Positions 36,092 to 47,480 of a DNA stretch of 64,000 bases are shown piece by piece; position 1 is the stretch's first letter; the number at the start of each line of letters is the position of its first letter. Position numbers and translations under genes: made by a program. The stretch covers positions 186,909,520 through 186,973,519 of the forward strand of contig NC_089491.1 of the NCBI RefSeq assembly GCF_036850765.1. Reading direction: 5' to 3'. The stretch comes from Saccopteryx bilineata (Eukaryota; Chordata; Mammalia; Chiroptera; Emballonuridae). The notes under the pieces were generated by a model that made no database searches, was not told the DNA's origin, and saw only the letters and a program-made list of their open reading frames with translations.

Positions 36092-36111
36092 AAAGGCAGC
36101 CATTATTTATT

Positions 36112-36285
36112 TTAATAATTTATTTATTTATTTTTATTTCTATTGATTTTAGCGATTAAGGAAGGAGAGAGAGAGCAAGAGACAAGAGCACTGAGCTGTT
36201 CCTGTATGTGCCCTGACCAGGGATCAAACCAGCAACCTCTGTACATCAGGACAATGCTCTAACCAGCCAAGCTATCTGACCAGAT
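36112..36285 (-). repeat. tRNA-SINE, VES-like older type, antisense
   Basis: In reverse order: GTGCCCTGACCAGGGATCAA, CATCAGGACAATGCTCTAAC and GCTATCTGACCAGA, with a GA-rich tract and AT-rich tail on the left. Confidence 0.82.
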
Positions 36286-36770
36286 CTAGATACGTGTATT
36301 TTATGGCAATTGCCAACATTGCCTGCACACCACAGGTGCCCAGAGCTATCAGGGATAGAAGAGGAGGTGTCAGATTGTATGTTGTATGTCTAGGCTGATT
36401 GTTGAAATGGCAATTACTTATTATAAAGTTTGGTAAGTAACTGATAGGAGACCTGAAGGGAGACGTGGGTGTGGAAATGACCTGCATTTGCTATCAAGAA
36501 CAGTAAACGTTCAATAAACAGGCAGAATTTCTAAGGAAAACATTCTTTCCTACCTTCAACACTCACCCTCTTCCTTCCTTTGGCCACCTCCTCTTCAGGT
36601 AACCAGTGGTGTCATAAATATTTATTTGGGAAAAAAAAACTAAGTTTTTAAATTTACTTGAAGTTAGTATACATCAGCTTTGGAGCTAAAAAGATAAATG
36701 GCATATTAAGCTGTTCTATATAGAAGTAGAGCAGCAGAAGAGGAGACAATAATTCCATCTTCTGTTTTAA

Positions 36771-36908
36771 TACCCTTATTTATTTATTTTTATTTATAAA
36801 ATTAAATTTAAGGGGGTGAAATTGATCAATAAGAGTGCATAGGTTTTTCTATATAGCATTTGAACTGTTGATTGTGTTGTGTACCCATCCACCCAAAGTC
36901 AAATCACT
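36771..36908 (-). mobile_element. L1 3' end, antisense
   Basis: GGTGAAATTGATCAATAAGA (36816-36835) and TTGTGTACCCATCCACCCAA (36878-36897) are reverse-strand phrases of a bat L1 3' terminus. Confidence 0.72.
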
Positions 36909-37295
36909 CTAGAGGAACACGGACCAACTTAGGTTACAATCAAAGACTAGCTAGGACCACCATGTTATCTGAGGAATGACTAAAGGCCTGGAAAAAGGAG
37001 ACCAGGTGACTGTCTTCAGATTTGAAGTGTTGTCTGCCATGTGAAAGAGAGAAGTCATATTCAATGTTGTTCTCAAGGGCAAATCAAGGAGCAATAGGAG
37101 AGAGAGAGCAGAGGGTATATATTGAATTAAAATGAAAAAGAAATTTCAATTAATCAGAGTTGTTCAAAAGTTGAATGGGAAAAAAGTACACTGCAGAACA
37201 GGATTAGACATAGGATCTCATAGTAGTTTGAAAGTGGACACAAAGGTCTTTCAACAGTGGAGGGACAGGATCATTGGTTTAGAAAAATGGTGCTA

Positions 37296-37422
37296 GACCC
37301 TGGTCAGGAGTTCAGTTGATTGGAGCATCATCCTGATATGCCAAGTTGCAGGTTCAATCCCTGATCAGGGCACATATAAGAATTAACCAACAAATGCATA
37401 AATAAATGGTACAACAAATCAC

Positions 37423-37468
<46 letters not shown>

Positions 37469-37543
37469 ACTCTCTGTCTGTCTTTCTCTGTCTCTGTCTC
37501 CTCCCTTCCTCTCTCTCTCAAATCAATCAATAAATAATAAAAA
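37296..37543 (+). repeat. tRNA-SINE, VES-like older type with long CT tract
   Basis: ACCCTGGTCAGGAGTTCAGT head, then ATATGCCAAGTTGCAGGTTC and CCCTGATCAGGGCACA, and a long (CT)n (37423-37463) with further TCTG repeats. The minus-strand RE-rich frame is only this tract. Confidence 0.85.
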
Positions 37544-37545
37544 GA

Positions 37546-38250
37546 ATCTTTGCCCATTAAAAAATGCAGTGTTTGTCTTCTTATTGTGCTGTAATAGTTC
37601 TTTATATATTCTGGATACCAGCCTTTTATCAGATTTATGTGTTGCAAATATTTTCCAATACTATGTATGCCTTGTCTTTTCATTTTCTTAACAGTATCTT
37701 TCTAAGAACAAATTTTAAATTTTTGGTAAAGTTTGGTTTATCAATTTCCTCCTTTATTAAAGTTTGTTTTTTATGTCCTATCTAAGACATTTTTTTTGCA
37801 TCCCTCAATATCAAATAGATTTTATCCTCTGTGTAACTCTAAGAATTTAATAATTTTAGGTTCTGCATTTAGGTCTGTCATTCATTTTGAGTTAGTTTTT
37901 GTGTGTTGTGTAAAGTAAGGGTCAGTGTTTATTTCCCCCTCCATATGGCTGGGTAGTTCCAACAAATTTGTTCCCCCCACTGACTTGTTTTACCACCCCT
38001 TTTCTTTTTAAAATATATATTTTTAAATTTATTCATTTTAGAGAGGAGAGAGAGAGAAAGGGGGGAGGAGCAGGAAGCATCAACTCCCATATGTACCTTG
38101 ACCAGACAAGTGTAGGGTTTTGAACAGCGACCTCAGCGTTCCAGGTCGACGCTTTATCCACTGCACCACTACAGGTCAGCCTTAGCACTCTTTTTGAAAA
38201 TCAGTTGACTGTGTATATGTGGGTCTATTTCTGGGGTCTCTCTTCTGTTT
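37546..38250 (-). mobile_element. L1 ORF2 region, antisense, split by a SINE
   Basis: TGTTGCAAATATTTTCCAAT (37640-37659), CATTCATTTTGAGTTAGTTT (37881-37900) and, beyond the SINE, TGAAAATCAGTTGACTGTGT (38195-38214) are reverse-strand L1 ORF2 phrases in the correct order. There are multiple stops. Confidence 0.75.
38009..38181 (-). repeat. Rhin-1-like SINE, antisense
   Basis: Reverse copy with TCCAGGTCGACGCTTTATCC and CACTACAGGTCAGC at the tRNA head and a GA tract plus AT tail on the left. It is inserted into the L1 above. Confidence 0.9.
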
Positions 38251-39457
38251 CAGGTAGAAGTATCTAACAAGAAGCTGGAAATAGGAAGTTAGAACTACAC
38301 ATTTGCTCAATATCAGCAAAGTATCTTTGCCTAGTCCAGTGAGAAGAAAATCTCTCTTCAGGAAGGTTTGTCTACCATCGTCAAGTTTGATTGTTGGTTC
38401 TTAAATTATTGATTTAAAATTTTAATAAATAAATAAAACATACATATTTCTTATGGGCTAAAATTACAGACAAGACCTAAAATTATAATGCAGTGGATAG
38501 GAAACTTGGGTTTAGACTTGGTCAAATGCACATTAGCACAAAGTATTTAGGGGACCTAATTGTTGACAACACTGAACTTATGTGTTATTTCTGTGGAATA
38601 ATTTACAGGATAAACGATTAAAAATGCCTGGAAGACAGCTTAAGGACCTGAGAACTCTTCTGCAAAGACAAGCAGGTACCTGGACATCAGCAAACTGCAC
38701 AGCCTCTTCTTGTTCCTATTTGTGCCACCTAATGTCACCTTTCATGTCACCGGCATGACTGGCCATCTTTCCCTGGCATTGGGGTAAATTTGTGAGCCTT
38801 TCTTTTCTTGCCAGAGTCCAATAAAAGCAAATGCTTTACAGAAAATGGATTTAACCACTGTCTGAGAATAGTGCCCGTCCCACCTCATGGAGGTCCAGGG
38901 AATACTTTTGTTACCATAAAGATTCTCTAGTTTCCTGCCGTTTTTCTAGATATAATGACCTAAGAAAAGAAGGAAACAGGTCTAAAAGATTGTTTTTTAC
39001 AAATAAGAATTTTAAATTAATATGAGAGCACTTTTGAAGACATGGAAGTAGAAAAGACTAAATATAAAATTCAACTTTGAAAGGACAGAAGAATATGTTG
39101 GAGAACATGTAAGCAGAAGCATGTGATTCAGCGGCTCCAGGACACCATGTTTGTACCCTGGTTTTGGCACACATCTTAGAGCTATTAGCCTCCATCCCTA
39201 TCAGAAGAAATATATAAATACTGCTTAACTATGCTAATTTAATAACAAGTAAATTAAAAAATATATTCCAGACAAATCCTTTTCCACTTACATATGCAGT
39301 GTTTTTGTTTTGTTTTGTTTTGCTTTTACAACTTTACATTTTGACCCTCTTTACGCCAATACAAAACAACCCCCCTACCCCCCAACATATTTTGTTTTTT
39401 AGTGCTCGCTGTGATGAATAAATATTGGCACTGAGTGTTGATGTTTAAGCAGTTGGC
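38251..39457. other. Unassigned AT-rich sequence
   Basis: No gene is recognised. The AATAAA inside CCAATAAAAGCAAATGC (38818-38834) is a possible poly(A) signal without a visible transcript. Simple (GTTTT)n lies at 39304-39325. Confidence 0.45.
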
Positions 39458-39617
39458 GCCTGACCTGTGGGGGTGCAGTAGATAAAGCGTTGACCTGGAG
39501 CACTGGGGTCACCAGTTCAAAACCCCAGGTTAGACCAGTCAAGGCACATATGAAAAGCAACTAATATGAATTGATGTTCTGCTCCTCCTCCCCTCTCTCA
39601 AAAAGCAATAAATAAGC
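39458..39617 (+). repeat. Diverged Rhin-1-like SINE
   Basis: GCCTGACCTGTGGGGGTGCA head and GGTCACCAGTTCAAAACCCC B-box region, with a short CT tract and an AAGCAATAAATAAG tail. Confidence 0.85.
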
Positions 39618-39619
39618 TT

Positions 39620-41230
39620 TTGTTCACTTATATGAATTCAGGTCCTCTTCTTAGTCTATTATCTGTATTTGCATGTGTGTGTGTTAGAGACAGAAAGAGA
39701 GAGAGAGAGGAAGAGAGAGAGTTATGTGGAAGACAGCATAAGCTATCTTTAAGTCTGTGATTGGAGGAGTTGTTAGTGGTCTGAAGCTGGTTAAGCCCCT
39801 GGATGCATTTGGAGCACCATCTACTCAATACTAGTTTCTTGTTTACTACTTTGGATCTTTTGTGTCTGAAACATTTTAGAGTTCTCTCCAGAGCAGCAAT
39901 TCTGATCCGTGTCATAATGATATTGTAATAACTATCTCAGCATCTAAATCAGACAATAAAAATAATGCTTGTGAGAGTTTTTTGTTTTGTTAGGATGACA
40001 GTTTCCAAAGTTGATGTATTTAAAGTGCACCAGCTGTAGGACAGCCTTACTTTTGTTCTGGACATCATTTAGTATAGAAACAAACTTTCTACAACCACCT
40101 GGTGTATTTGGTTGGTCGGGTCCAAAGGTTATACAGCAATTCCGTAACTCTCTAAAGACTTTGGCAAAATGTTTTCTTCTCAATTTTAAAGTTATTATTT
40201 TTTCAGGAAAATTTAATTAGAAAAAACAATATTCCTTTTCTAATTGTAGGCCCATCCATTCAGCCCATAAAGAATTTGTTTGAAAATAATTTCCAGCTTC
40301 TAGAACTACTAGGAGAATGTATTTTTTTCCTTTACTTAGTATCTTAAAATTTTTTAACCAATGCCAAATGCAATGCGAGCTCAAGTGTTTCAATTCAGTT
40401 CTAAACTTAGAACCTGTGATTTTCAACTGGATTCTAAATTTGGCAAAAATGTCTTCTCCCTGCTATTGTAGCTGGTGTTTTCCCATTCTTAACAGTTCTT
40501 ACATTTTATTTTCTAAGCAAGCAGTACTGTTTTCCTGTACTTTTTAATAATTCTTTCCATTTCCCCTTTGTGGAATACCAAATGTAAGGCAACTTTTTTT
40601 TAGACCATAAAGTAAAATAGATGTGGCAGCTTTCTGAAAGATGAAGGGGGAGATGGAAAGGGGGAAACGTCATGTAACTTCATTCCTAAATGAAAAGATA
40701 AATACCATATGTCTTAGACACTGAGTTACACCGAGTTTATATACAGGTTGGTGGAAACCACCAAGTCAGAATTCAGTTCAGATGCTTTTTTTCCTGCAGA
40801 TTTCTGCATAAATTTTCATGAGTCCTGGTCCCTTCCTGAGGAGGTTGTGCCACAGGGCGCCTCAGCTGTCTCCACTCACAGAACTGTGTCGACAAAGCCA
40901 TCTCCTGTGGTCTGCTTTTTGCTAAATGTTTCCTCCCATTCCTTGCAGATGAAAACATCAAGGCAAAGTGCTAAATGCAAAACTCAGGCCTAGCAAGCCA
41001 GGGACACTAGCCTTTGCCAGGCATGGGTTATTAGTGTAGAGAGGTGGTAGGCAGTTAGAAACAGCCACATCCTCATCCTGCAGCATATTGGAGGAAGGAC
41101 ACCAAGATCTCTCCAGGAAAGGCACTCTCACACCTCTCACTCACCTGCGTTTATCTCTGCCCCGTAGGTCCAGGCTCTCACTCCACTCTCTCACTGTCCT
41201 ATTTCTCACACTCTTTTTTCTCTCAGTAGC
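39620..41230. other. Unassigned sequence
   Basis: AT-rich, with short overlapping frames on both strands (39944-40547) that lack family features. A GA-rich simple repeat lies at 39685-39721. No gene is called. Confidence 0.45.
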
Positions 41231-41231
41231 A

Positions 41232-41501
41232 CAGAGGCGGATTAAGGTCGGTTGAGGCCCCGGACACAGAAGAAAATATTGGGCCCTTTAAAAAAAAAGA
41301 GAGACAGGGAAAATAAAAATACATGTTAACCATATTTTTAAATAAATAGAAAATATTATGTGCTATTATGTTAAAATTGCACATATGAAACCAAACTTGG
41401 TGTCATTAGAAAAAAAGTATTAAGTTGGGCTTTTGCGGGGCCCTTCAGAAGTTGGGGCCCAGGGTGTGTGCCCAGTGTGCCTGCCGTTAAATCTGTCTCT
41501 G
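41232..41501. mobile_element. hAT-like MITE, 270 bp
   Basis: The left end is CAGAGGCGGATTAAGG. The right end, reverse-complemented, is CAGAGACAGATTTAACGG, so the two ends form imperfect terminal inverted repeats. The flanking 8-mers CAGTAGCA (41224-41231) and CATTAGAA (41502-41509) match at 6 of 8, in keeping with an old 8-bp hAT target duplication. It is non-coding. Confidence 0.72.
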
Positions 41502-41509
41502 CATTAGAA

Positions 41510-42530
41510 CCACCTTTTTATTAAAACGACCCAGAGGAAAGTAAGCAAGCATGAAGACGAGGGATATTGGGATTTTTTTTCCTCCTGGGACAAAGTTTTG
41601 GCATCTGCCCTGAGCCGCACACCTCTGCTGCAGAATCTGTTCAAGCAGCTTCCTTTTCTCCCCAATTGTGTTGTTTAGGCAATTATATATGTCACCCAGC
41701 CCAGAGCAACAGACTGACAGAGCACAAGCTTGTTGCCTCACAGGGCATTCCCCTGCACTTCCTTAGAGATCTGGGCAGATAGGCATCCTGTTTGCTTGGT
41801 CTCTGGTTCTTGCCCTCCTCTGCTAGGAAGGAAGAGCTGTCAGGCTGCTGCTAGCAGGGGGAGGTCTCCAACAGCAAGAACAGCCTTGATGGTCTTGTTC
41901 AACAGGTTCCCCTGCTTTATTTTCTCTTGCTTCTGCAGCACCAGGGGGAGGACTAGAATACTTCAGATATTTCCCATTCCCAGTCCTCCTAGGAAACAAG
42001 CATCCTAGTTACCAGACTCCCAGCAAAAGCAGCAAATTTTCTGGGGTGCACAGCCCTCCCATCCTCCATGCCACTTCCACTGGCAGCTGTCTCCCCTCTC
42101 CACCCTGCAAGTGTTGGTAGAATTCCATTGCCCTCAGAATTCCAAGGGTGGCAAGAATTGGCTTGGACATCCAACCTTGAAGGGAATGCAGCAGCAAAGT
42201 GAGCAGGGGCCATTGGAGCCCAGGGAATAAATAGGTGCTCCAAATTAGAAGTTCAAGTTGGTTTAGATCAGCAGACCATCCAGATCAGTCTCCTACCCCT
42301 GACAGTGGGTCTAAGGGGTGATTTTGTGAAAAAACACTGTTGCTCTCCACATGTCGGTCTTAAACTTTTAGGGTTACTGCATGCAACATTCTGGCTTTCT
42401 TTCCTTCTTCTGGCATTATTTATCTGGCCTTGTATCTAGCTTCTCTAGTTTGGGCTTCTATCATCTGTTGTAATGTTTTTATATTAAATAATCTAAAGGA
42501 AAGAACATTCATTAGGCTAGGGGTCAGGAG
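41510..42530. other. Unassigned sequence
   Basis: No family is recognised. The frames between 41487 and 42243 overlap on both strands. No gene is called. Confidence 0.45.
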
Positions 42531-42534
42531 TCTT

Positions 42535-42665
42535 GGATTTAGTTGGAGCCATAAGGTGATGTCTGACCCTGGTCAAGGCATTTATGGGCCCAGTTCCTTC
42601 AGCTAAAATAGTGGGGTGGGGAGACGGATTTGATTACAACTGTTCTAACATTCCATAAATCTTCT
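42535..42665 (+). repeat. MIR-like relic
   Basis: GGAGTCTTGGATTTAGTTGG, then CTGACCCTGGTCAAGGCATT, resembles the MIR core in + order. Diverged. Confidence 0.5.
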
Positions 42666-42705
42666 TTAAGCTACTACTTAATAGTAAATACAAAATAGTA
42701 TTTAC

Positions 42706-42920
42706 AATTAGTTATTTTTTACATTTTATTTATTCATTTTTTTAGAGAGAGGAGACACAGAGAGAGAAAGAGACAGAGAGAGGAAAGAGATAGAACAGAG
42801 GGAGGAGCAGGAAGCACCAACTCCCATATGTGCCTTGACCAGGCAAGCCTGGGGTTTCAAACCGGCGACCTCAGTGTTCCAAGTCGACACTTTTACCCAC
42901 TGTGCCACCACAGGTCAGGC
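42706..42920 (-). repeat. Rhin-1-like SINE, antisense
   Basis: Reverse copy ending CCACCACAGGTCAGGC at the tRNA head. The target duplication AATACAAAATAGTATTTA is visible at about 42687-42704 and 42921-42938. Confidence 0.93.
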
Positions 42921-43060
42921 AATACAAAATAGTATTTAAAATACTATTGTTGGAAGTATTTTCCCCACAGCTGCCCCTAAATTACTTTGGTCACACTTAA
43001 AGGAATACATCTATTTCTAGTCTTGTAGATTCACCCTGTTTGTGCTTACATGACTGAATT

Positions 43061-43264
43061 TTTTTTTTTTAAGATAGGAGTGAGAAAGAGAGAGAGAAAG
43101 AGGGGAGTGAGAAAGAGAGACAGAAAGGGGGGAGAGAAGCAAGAAGCATCAACTCATAGTAGTTGCTTCTTGTCTGTGCCTTGACCAGGTAAGCCGGGGA
43201 ATTCAAATAAGCAACCTCAGAATTCCAGGTCAACACTATCCTCTGAGCCATGACAGGTCAGGCC
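43061..43264 (-). repeat. Diverged Rhin-1-like SINE, antisense
   Basis: The head reads CCATGACAGGTCAGGCC. Duplicated GAAAGAGAGAGAG segments lie in the tract. The target duplication is ACATGACTGAATT (43048-43060) and ACATTACTGAATT (43265-43277). Confidence 0.9.
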
Positions 43265-43601
43265 ACATTACTGAATTAATATCACACACACACCCTTTTT
43301 CTTGAGTTTTACTGGTTGCAAATCTACTTTCTTGTATTCTCCTTATAAATACACTTTTATTTTGAAAGTCTCAAATTTCTCCTAATTATTTTTATTACCC
43401 ACCTCTAGCAGGGCCCCGGTTCTGAAGACAGTAGTGTGCACCCAAGTCAGGGTTCTGTTCTCTGTGTGCTTCTTCACAATCTCCCAGTGTGGCGACTCTA
43501 TGACATCAGCAGAACACTGGGTCGTTATCTTTTGGGGTTGCCACATGTCTCCCAAGAGGCTTTTCCTGTGTCATAAATAGGCATTCAGAGTCCATCATCT
43601 T

Positions 43602-43784
43602 TTTTATTATTATTCTTTTTTTTTTTTTTTTTTTTTTTAGAGAAAGTGAGGAGAGAGAAAAGAGGAGAGGAGTAGGAAGCATCAACTCCCATATGTGCCT
43701 TGACCAGACAAGCCCGGGGTTCCAAACCAGTAACACAGTGTTCCAGGTTGACGCTTTATCCACTGCGCCACCACAGGTCAGGCC
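43602..43784 (-). repeat. Rhin-1-like SINE, antisense
   Basis: Reverse copy with a T run of about 25 on the left. The target duplication is CAGAGTCCATCATCTT (43586-43601) and CAGACTCCATTATCTT (43785-43800). Confidence 0.93.
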
Positions 43785-43997
43785 CAGACTCCATTATCTT
43801 ATAAGTACATTTGAAGTTTTTTCTCCCCAATACCTGACTCTTTGCCACAGAAATACCTGTCTCTCACTTCTTGCATATTCACAAAACTTGAAAAGACCTT
43901 TTGGTTATACACCCCCTTGACTGTTCATCACTCAGAACGAGAGTCATCTACAGAATTGAAGAGTACACTGTGTACTTCCATGTTTGTGTCATTTTTT

Positions 43998-44375
43998 GTT
44001 GTTGTTGTTGTTGTTGTATTTTTCTGAAGTTGGAAATGGGGAGGCAGTCAGACAGACTTCCGCATCTGCCTGACCGGGATCCACCCGGCATACCCACCAG
44101 GGGGCGATGCTGTGCCCATCTGGGGCATTGCTCTGTTGCAACCAGAGCCATTCCAGTGCCTGAGGCAGAGGCCACAGAGCCATCCTCAGCACCCAGGCCA
44201 TCTTTGCTCCAATGGAGCCTTGGCTGAGGGAGGGGAAGAGAGAGACAGAGAGGAAGGAGAGGGGGAAGGGTGGAGAAGCAGATGGGTGCTTCTCCTGTGT
44301 GCCCTGGCCGGGAATCAAACCTGGGACTCCTGCACACCAGGCCGACGCTCTACCACTGAGCCAACTGGCCAGGGC
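43998..44375 (-). repeat. tRNA-derived SINE, long family, antisense, with (AAC)n tail
   Basis: Complete reverse copy whose tail has become (GTT)n on the + strand (43998-44020). The perfect 18-bp target duplication is ATGTTTGTGTCATTTTTT (43980-43997 and 44378-44395). The frames of 85-133 codons here are SINE translations. Confidence 0.95.
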
Positions 44376-44911
44376 TGATGTTTGTGTCATTTTTTAAATG
44401 TTGGAAAACAAAAACAAAGCAACTCTCATGCTCATCCTGATCCCTGGGAGAAGGTGGCAGTGGTGTGAGCTGGTGAGTGAAGAGCAAGGTGAATATCCTC
44501 CTAGACGATGTGGAAACTTGGCATTTGGCTTTACTGTGAGTTTCAGTTGCAAGTTATATAGTCGTTAGTGGCAAAGTCAAGATTAGAATCACGTCTCTTC
44601 ATTACTTTACCAATTTATCATAGTTAAACATTTACTCACAAGTTGAGTGGCTCCTGCAGGCCAGGCACTAAGCTAGATGCTGAGAAAAATGGTAACTAAG
44701 GCACACCCTGCCTGTGAGGGGTTTGCAGGCAGGCAGGCTGCCGACCACGGGCAATTGCAGGCCTGGGTGAGAACACCAAAGGGGAATGGGCTCAGGATGC
44801 CAAGGAGGGAGCAGACTGAAAGACAAGCAGGAGCCGGGCAGGTGGAGGACCTCATGACTGAAGGAATGGCCAGTGCCTGGGGAAGTGTGCTTGCTTCAGG
44901 ACTGCCTAGTG

Positions 44912-46140
44912 CAGTGCTGGGCAATCTTTTGAGCTCGGTGTGTCAAAATTCACCAAAAACCCAAGCATAACTGGGGTTGTGTGTCACTTTAAGAAAAAAA
45001 CCATAATTTCACGATATTTATAGTTTAAATAACAAAAATGTATAATTGTAATAATATAACTGTATTTAATAAACCAAAAATTAATTATTTAACTTACCTG
45101 CTCAGTGACTTCTTTGTTCATCTGTCAGTCAGTTTCTTTTGTTGGTCTTGATATTATTTAACTTGTGTGGGGTGCTGTGAACTAAGATAAGTGAGGGGGA
45201 GGGGGAATTCTTTAACTAACCTGCCTATTAGTGACTTTTTTGTTGCTGAATTTCATTGGCTAAATCTTCAATTGAATGTTGGTATTTTGTACACTTCAAG
45301 CCTAAGCAAGCACTACTAACTTCATCTGTCAATCTGTTTCTTTTGTTGGTTTTTGATATTATTTAATGCTGAGAATAAGGTCTCACAAAAGTATGTAGAG
45401 GGGAAAATTGTGAGTAAAGCCATTGCTATATTTTTCAGGGTGCTAAAAGTGTCTGGTAATTGGTTCCAGGCACTCAAATTTCCCGTTCCTAGTGGCACTC
45501 CTCTTGATTCTCCAAGCAGCACCTTTCCAGATTCTCAAGCTTTGACCTCAAGTCAACAAACACCTGAGCCCAGATGCTGTCTTGAAATTCTGCAAGTTGC
45601 ATCTTATGTAAATTAAGATGGCTACCGCTATTTCTAATGGCGGGAAATGGCACCCATAGCACAGGCCCTCACTTCTTCCAGCCTCCCCCTCACTTATCTC
45701 AGTAATGATGGTCAATTAGAAATCCATGACACCCCAGAACAGTAGATTGGATGATAGTTGCTGTGGTTATGTGGTTGCTGGTGATGGCGATCACAGGACC
45801 CCCAGAGATGCATCCCCCGTAGCATTCTGCGGCTCCTTGCTCGGCAGGCCAGAAGTGAGGTCAAGATCCCCTAACAGCCTAACCGGAAGTCCCAGGACTA
45901 GACGCTCTGTGCCAGAGTTCTGTTGTTTTGGCCTACAGACCTCCGGCACAGAGTGTCCACACCACAGTAAATGTTTTATCCTCGGCTCCTGCACCTGGCC
46001 ATGCAAGAGCCAAGGATGAAACGTCCTTCTTGGCATGCGGCCCCATACTTCTCTGGTATGTGGCTGCATGTGGCCATGTGTCATCAAAAATGGCTACGCG
46101 TGTCAGTGCTGACACGCGTGTCATAGGTTCGCCATCATGG
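44912..46140 (-). mobile_element. hAT transposon with perfect 8-bp target duplication
   Basis: The element starts CAGTGCTGGGCAATCTTTTG. Its right end, reverse-complemented, is CCATGATGGCGAACCTATGA, an imperfect terminal repeat pair. It is flanked by the identical 8-mer GCCTAGTG (44904-44911 and 46141-46148), the hallmark of hAT insertion. At 1229 bp it is an internally deleted copy. It carries a transposase tail remnant on the minus strand (see 45245) and a 24-bp palindrome near the right end (46096-46119). Confidence 0.92.
45245..45522 (-). pseudogene. hAT transposase C-terminal (dimerisation) remnant
   Basis: The minus-strand translation gives LLTIFPSTYFCETLFSALNN followed by IKNQQKKQ. After a one-base frameshift it gives LTDEVSSACLGLKCTKYQHS and EIQQQKSH. 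The order (S/P)TYxCExxFSxLNxIK, RLTDE, then LK-TKY is that of the C-terminal dimerisation region of hAT transposases (the hAT-C block also kept in ZBED- and GTF2IRD2-like genes). The catalytic part is missing. It cannot act alone and is a fossil inside the element at 44912-46140. Confidence 0.82.
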
Positions 46141-46148
46141 GCCTAGTG

Positions 46149-46459
46149 CTAATGATGGGGGCTCGGAGTAGGGCTGGCAAGAGAAGCAGCTGCTGACTAC
46201 GAATGGCCTTAGGTGGTCTGCTGGGGAGTTTGCACATTCTCTTGGCAGCAATGGGAAGTCCTAGCGGAATTTTTAAAGTAGCAGAATGTCATAACCATAT
46301 TATCACATTTACTTTAAGAGAATTCGCTTTTTTTTTTTCTAACGCTAAGGCCCAAGGACTTTAGGTTGTCAGAAACCACTGGAGTAGACCAGGCAGGAGA
46401 CAGTGGCTTCAACTAAGATGGTGGCCTTTGGAATTGAGGGAAATGTTAGATCAGAGATA
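46149..46459. other. Unassigned short interval
   Basis: No repeat or gene is recognised between the hAT element and the pogo-like element. Confidence 0.5.
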
Positions 46460-46461
46460 TA

Positions 46462-46781
46462 CCGTATTTCCCCATGTATAAGATGCACCCTTTTTTGAAA
46501 AATGTTGTGTCTAAAAACTGAGTGTAGTGGTTGTGGCATTTCAAATGCCATAGATGGAACTGAGGACGAGGCAATATATAAAGATAGTGATTTGTCATCA
46601 GACACAGATGAGGACAAGCTAATGGATAGGAGTTTTGACAGTGATGAGGAGTTGTATGAATTTTATGATGAATAAAACTTGAGTTCAATAACTTTATGTA
46701 ATACATTTTTTTTCAAATTTCAGGCTCCAAAATTAAGGTGCATCTTATACATGGGAGCATCTTATACATGGGCAAATACAG
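46462..46781 (+). mobile_element. Pogo/Tigger-like short element, 320 bp
   Basis: Left end CCGTATTTCCCCATGTATAA. The right end, reverse-complemented, is CTGTATTTGCCCATGTATAA, so the inverted repeats are near-perfect, with TA on both sides (46460-46461 and 46782-46783). An extra copy of the sub-terminal motif (CATCTTATACATGGG) occurs at the right. Inside, the + frame encodes an acidic tail (DLSSDTDEDKLMDRSFDSDE then ELYEFYDE and a stop), which resembles the acidic C-terminus of pogo-type transposases. Confidence 0.85.
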
Positions 46782-46789
46782 TAAATGAT

Positions 46790-47260
46790 AGAGGGAGAGT
46801 CCACAGAACTTGATGATTTGTTGTTTTCAGGGATTGGGGGGGAGGGGAGAGTCGCTGATGAAACTCAGATTTCTAAGCCAAGCTGCTGAGCTTGAGAGCA
46901 CCTTATGAGGTTTTAATGATGAGTGCAAAGGTGAATGGGGCCCTGAATCTCATGGCTACCATAAAGTAGTGCCAGGTTTCCAAGTCCTGGTGGACTCAGA
47001 ATGAGGAGGTGTATTGTAAGAATGAAGTGGGTTTTCTGTGCCCACTGGACTCTCTTACCTTTGGGTGAAAAGTGCTGGGGTCCTTGGATAGATTCTCTGA
47101 CATGGCATCCATTCCATTGTGGTTTATCCTCAATAATTGGTAAAGAACATCAGTTTCCTCATCTTCTCTTAGAAAAATGCAGTGTCGCACCATTTTCACT
47201 ACAGCTGCCATTTTGCTACCTTTGGAACATATCTTTTTGTGATTATTGGTTTTTAGTATT
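46790..47260. other. Unassigned, with one open frame of uncertain meaning
   Basis: On the minus strand, 47211-46996 is a 71-codon frame beginning MAAVVKMVRHCIFLREDEET with a good start context (AAAATGG) and a donor-like AAGGTAAGA after about 50 codons. I do not recognise it. It may be chance or an old exon or retrocopy. Confidence 0.3.
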
Positions 47261-47269
47261 AAAGCAGAG

Positions 47270-47480
47270 ACTAGAAGGACATGTCCATGCCTGGCACCAT
47301 GTAAAGGGTTTTGGAGCCAGAGAGACTAACTGGATAAGACTAGGCAACCTTAATTTCCTCCTCTGTAAAATAGGAAAGTAACACCCACTCCAAGGAGTTG
47401 TTTTGAGAGAAATAATGAAGTACAGTGTTTATGGTGCCTAGCAGATGGTTAATGCCCAATGAATATTAGTTTCTGCTCGC
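47270..47480 (+). repeat. MIR relic
   Basis: CTTAATTTCCTCCTCTGTAA (47350-47369), then GAAATAATGAAGTACAGTG and GTGCCTAGCAGATGGTTAAT, in MIR + order. Confidence 0.8.

Noticed and set aside
46462..46781. hAT element
   Set aside because: The flanks are TA rather than an 8-bp duplication, and the ends start CCGTATTTCCCC, so pogo/Tigger-like fits better.
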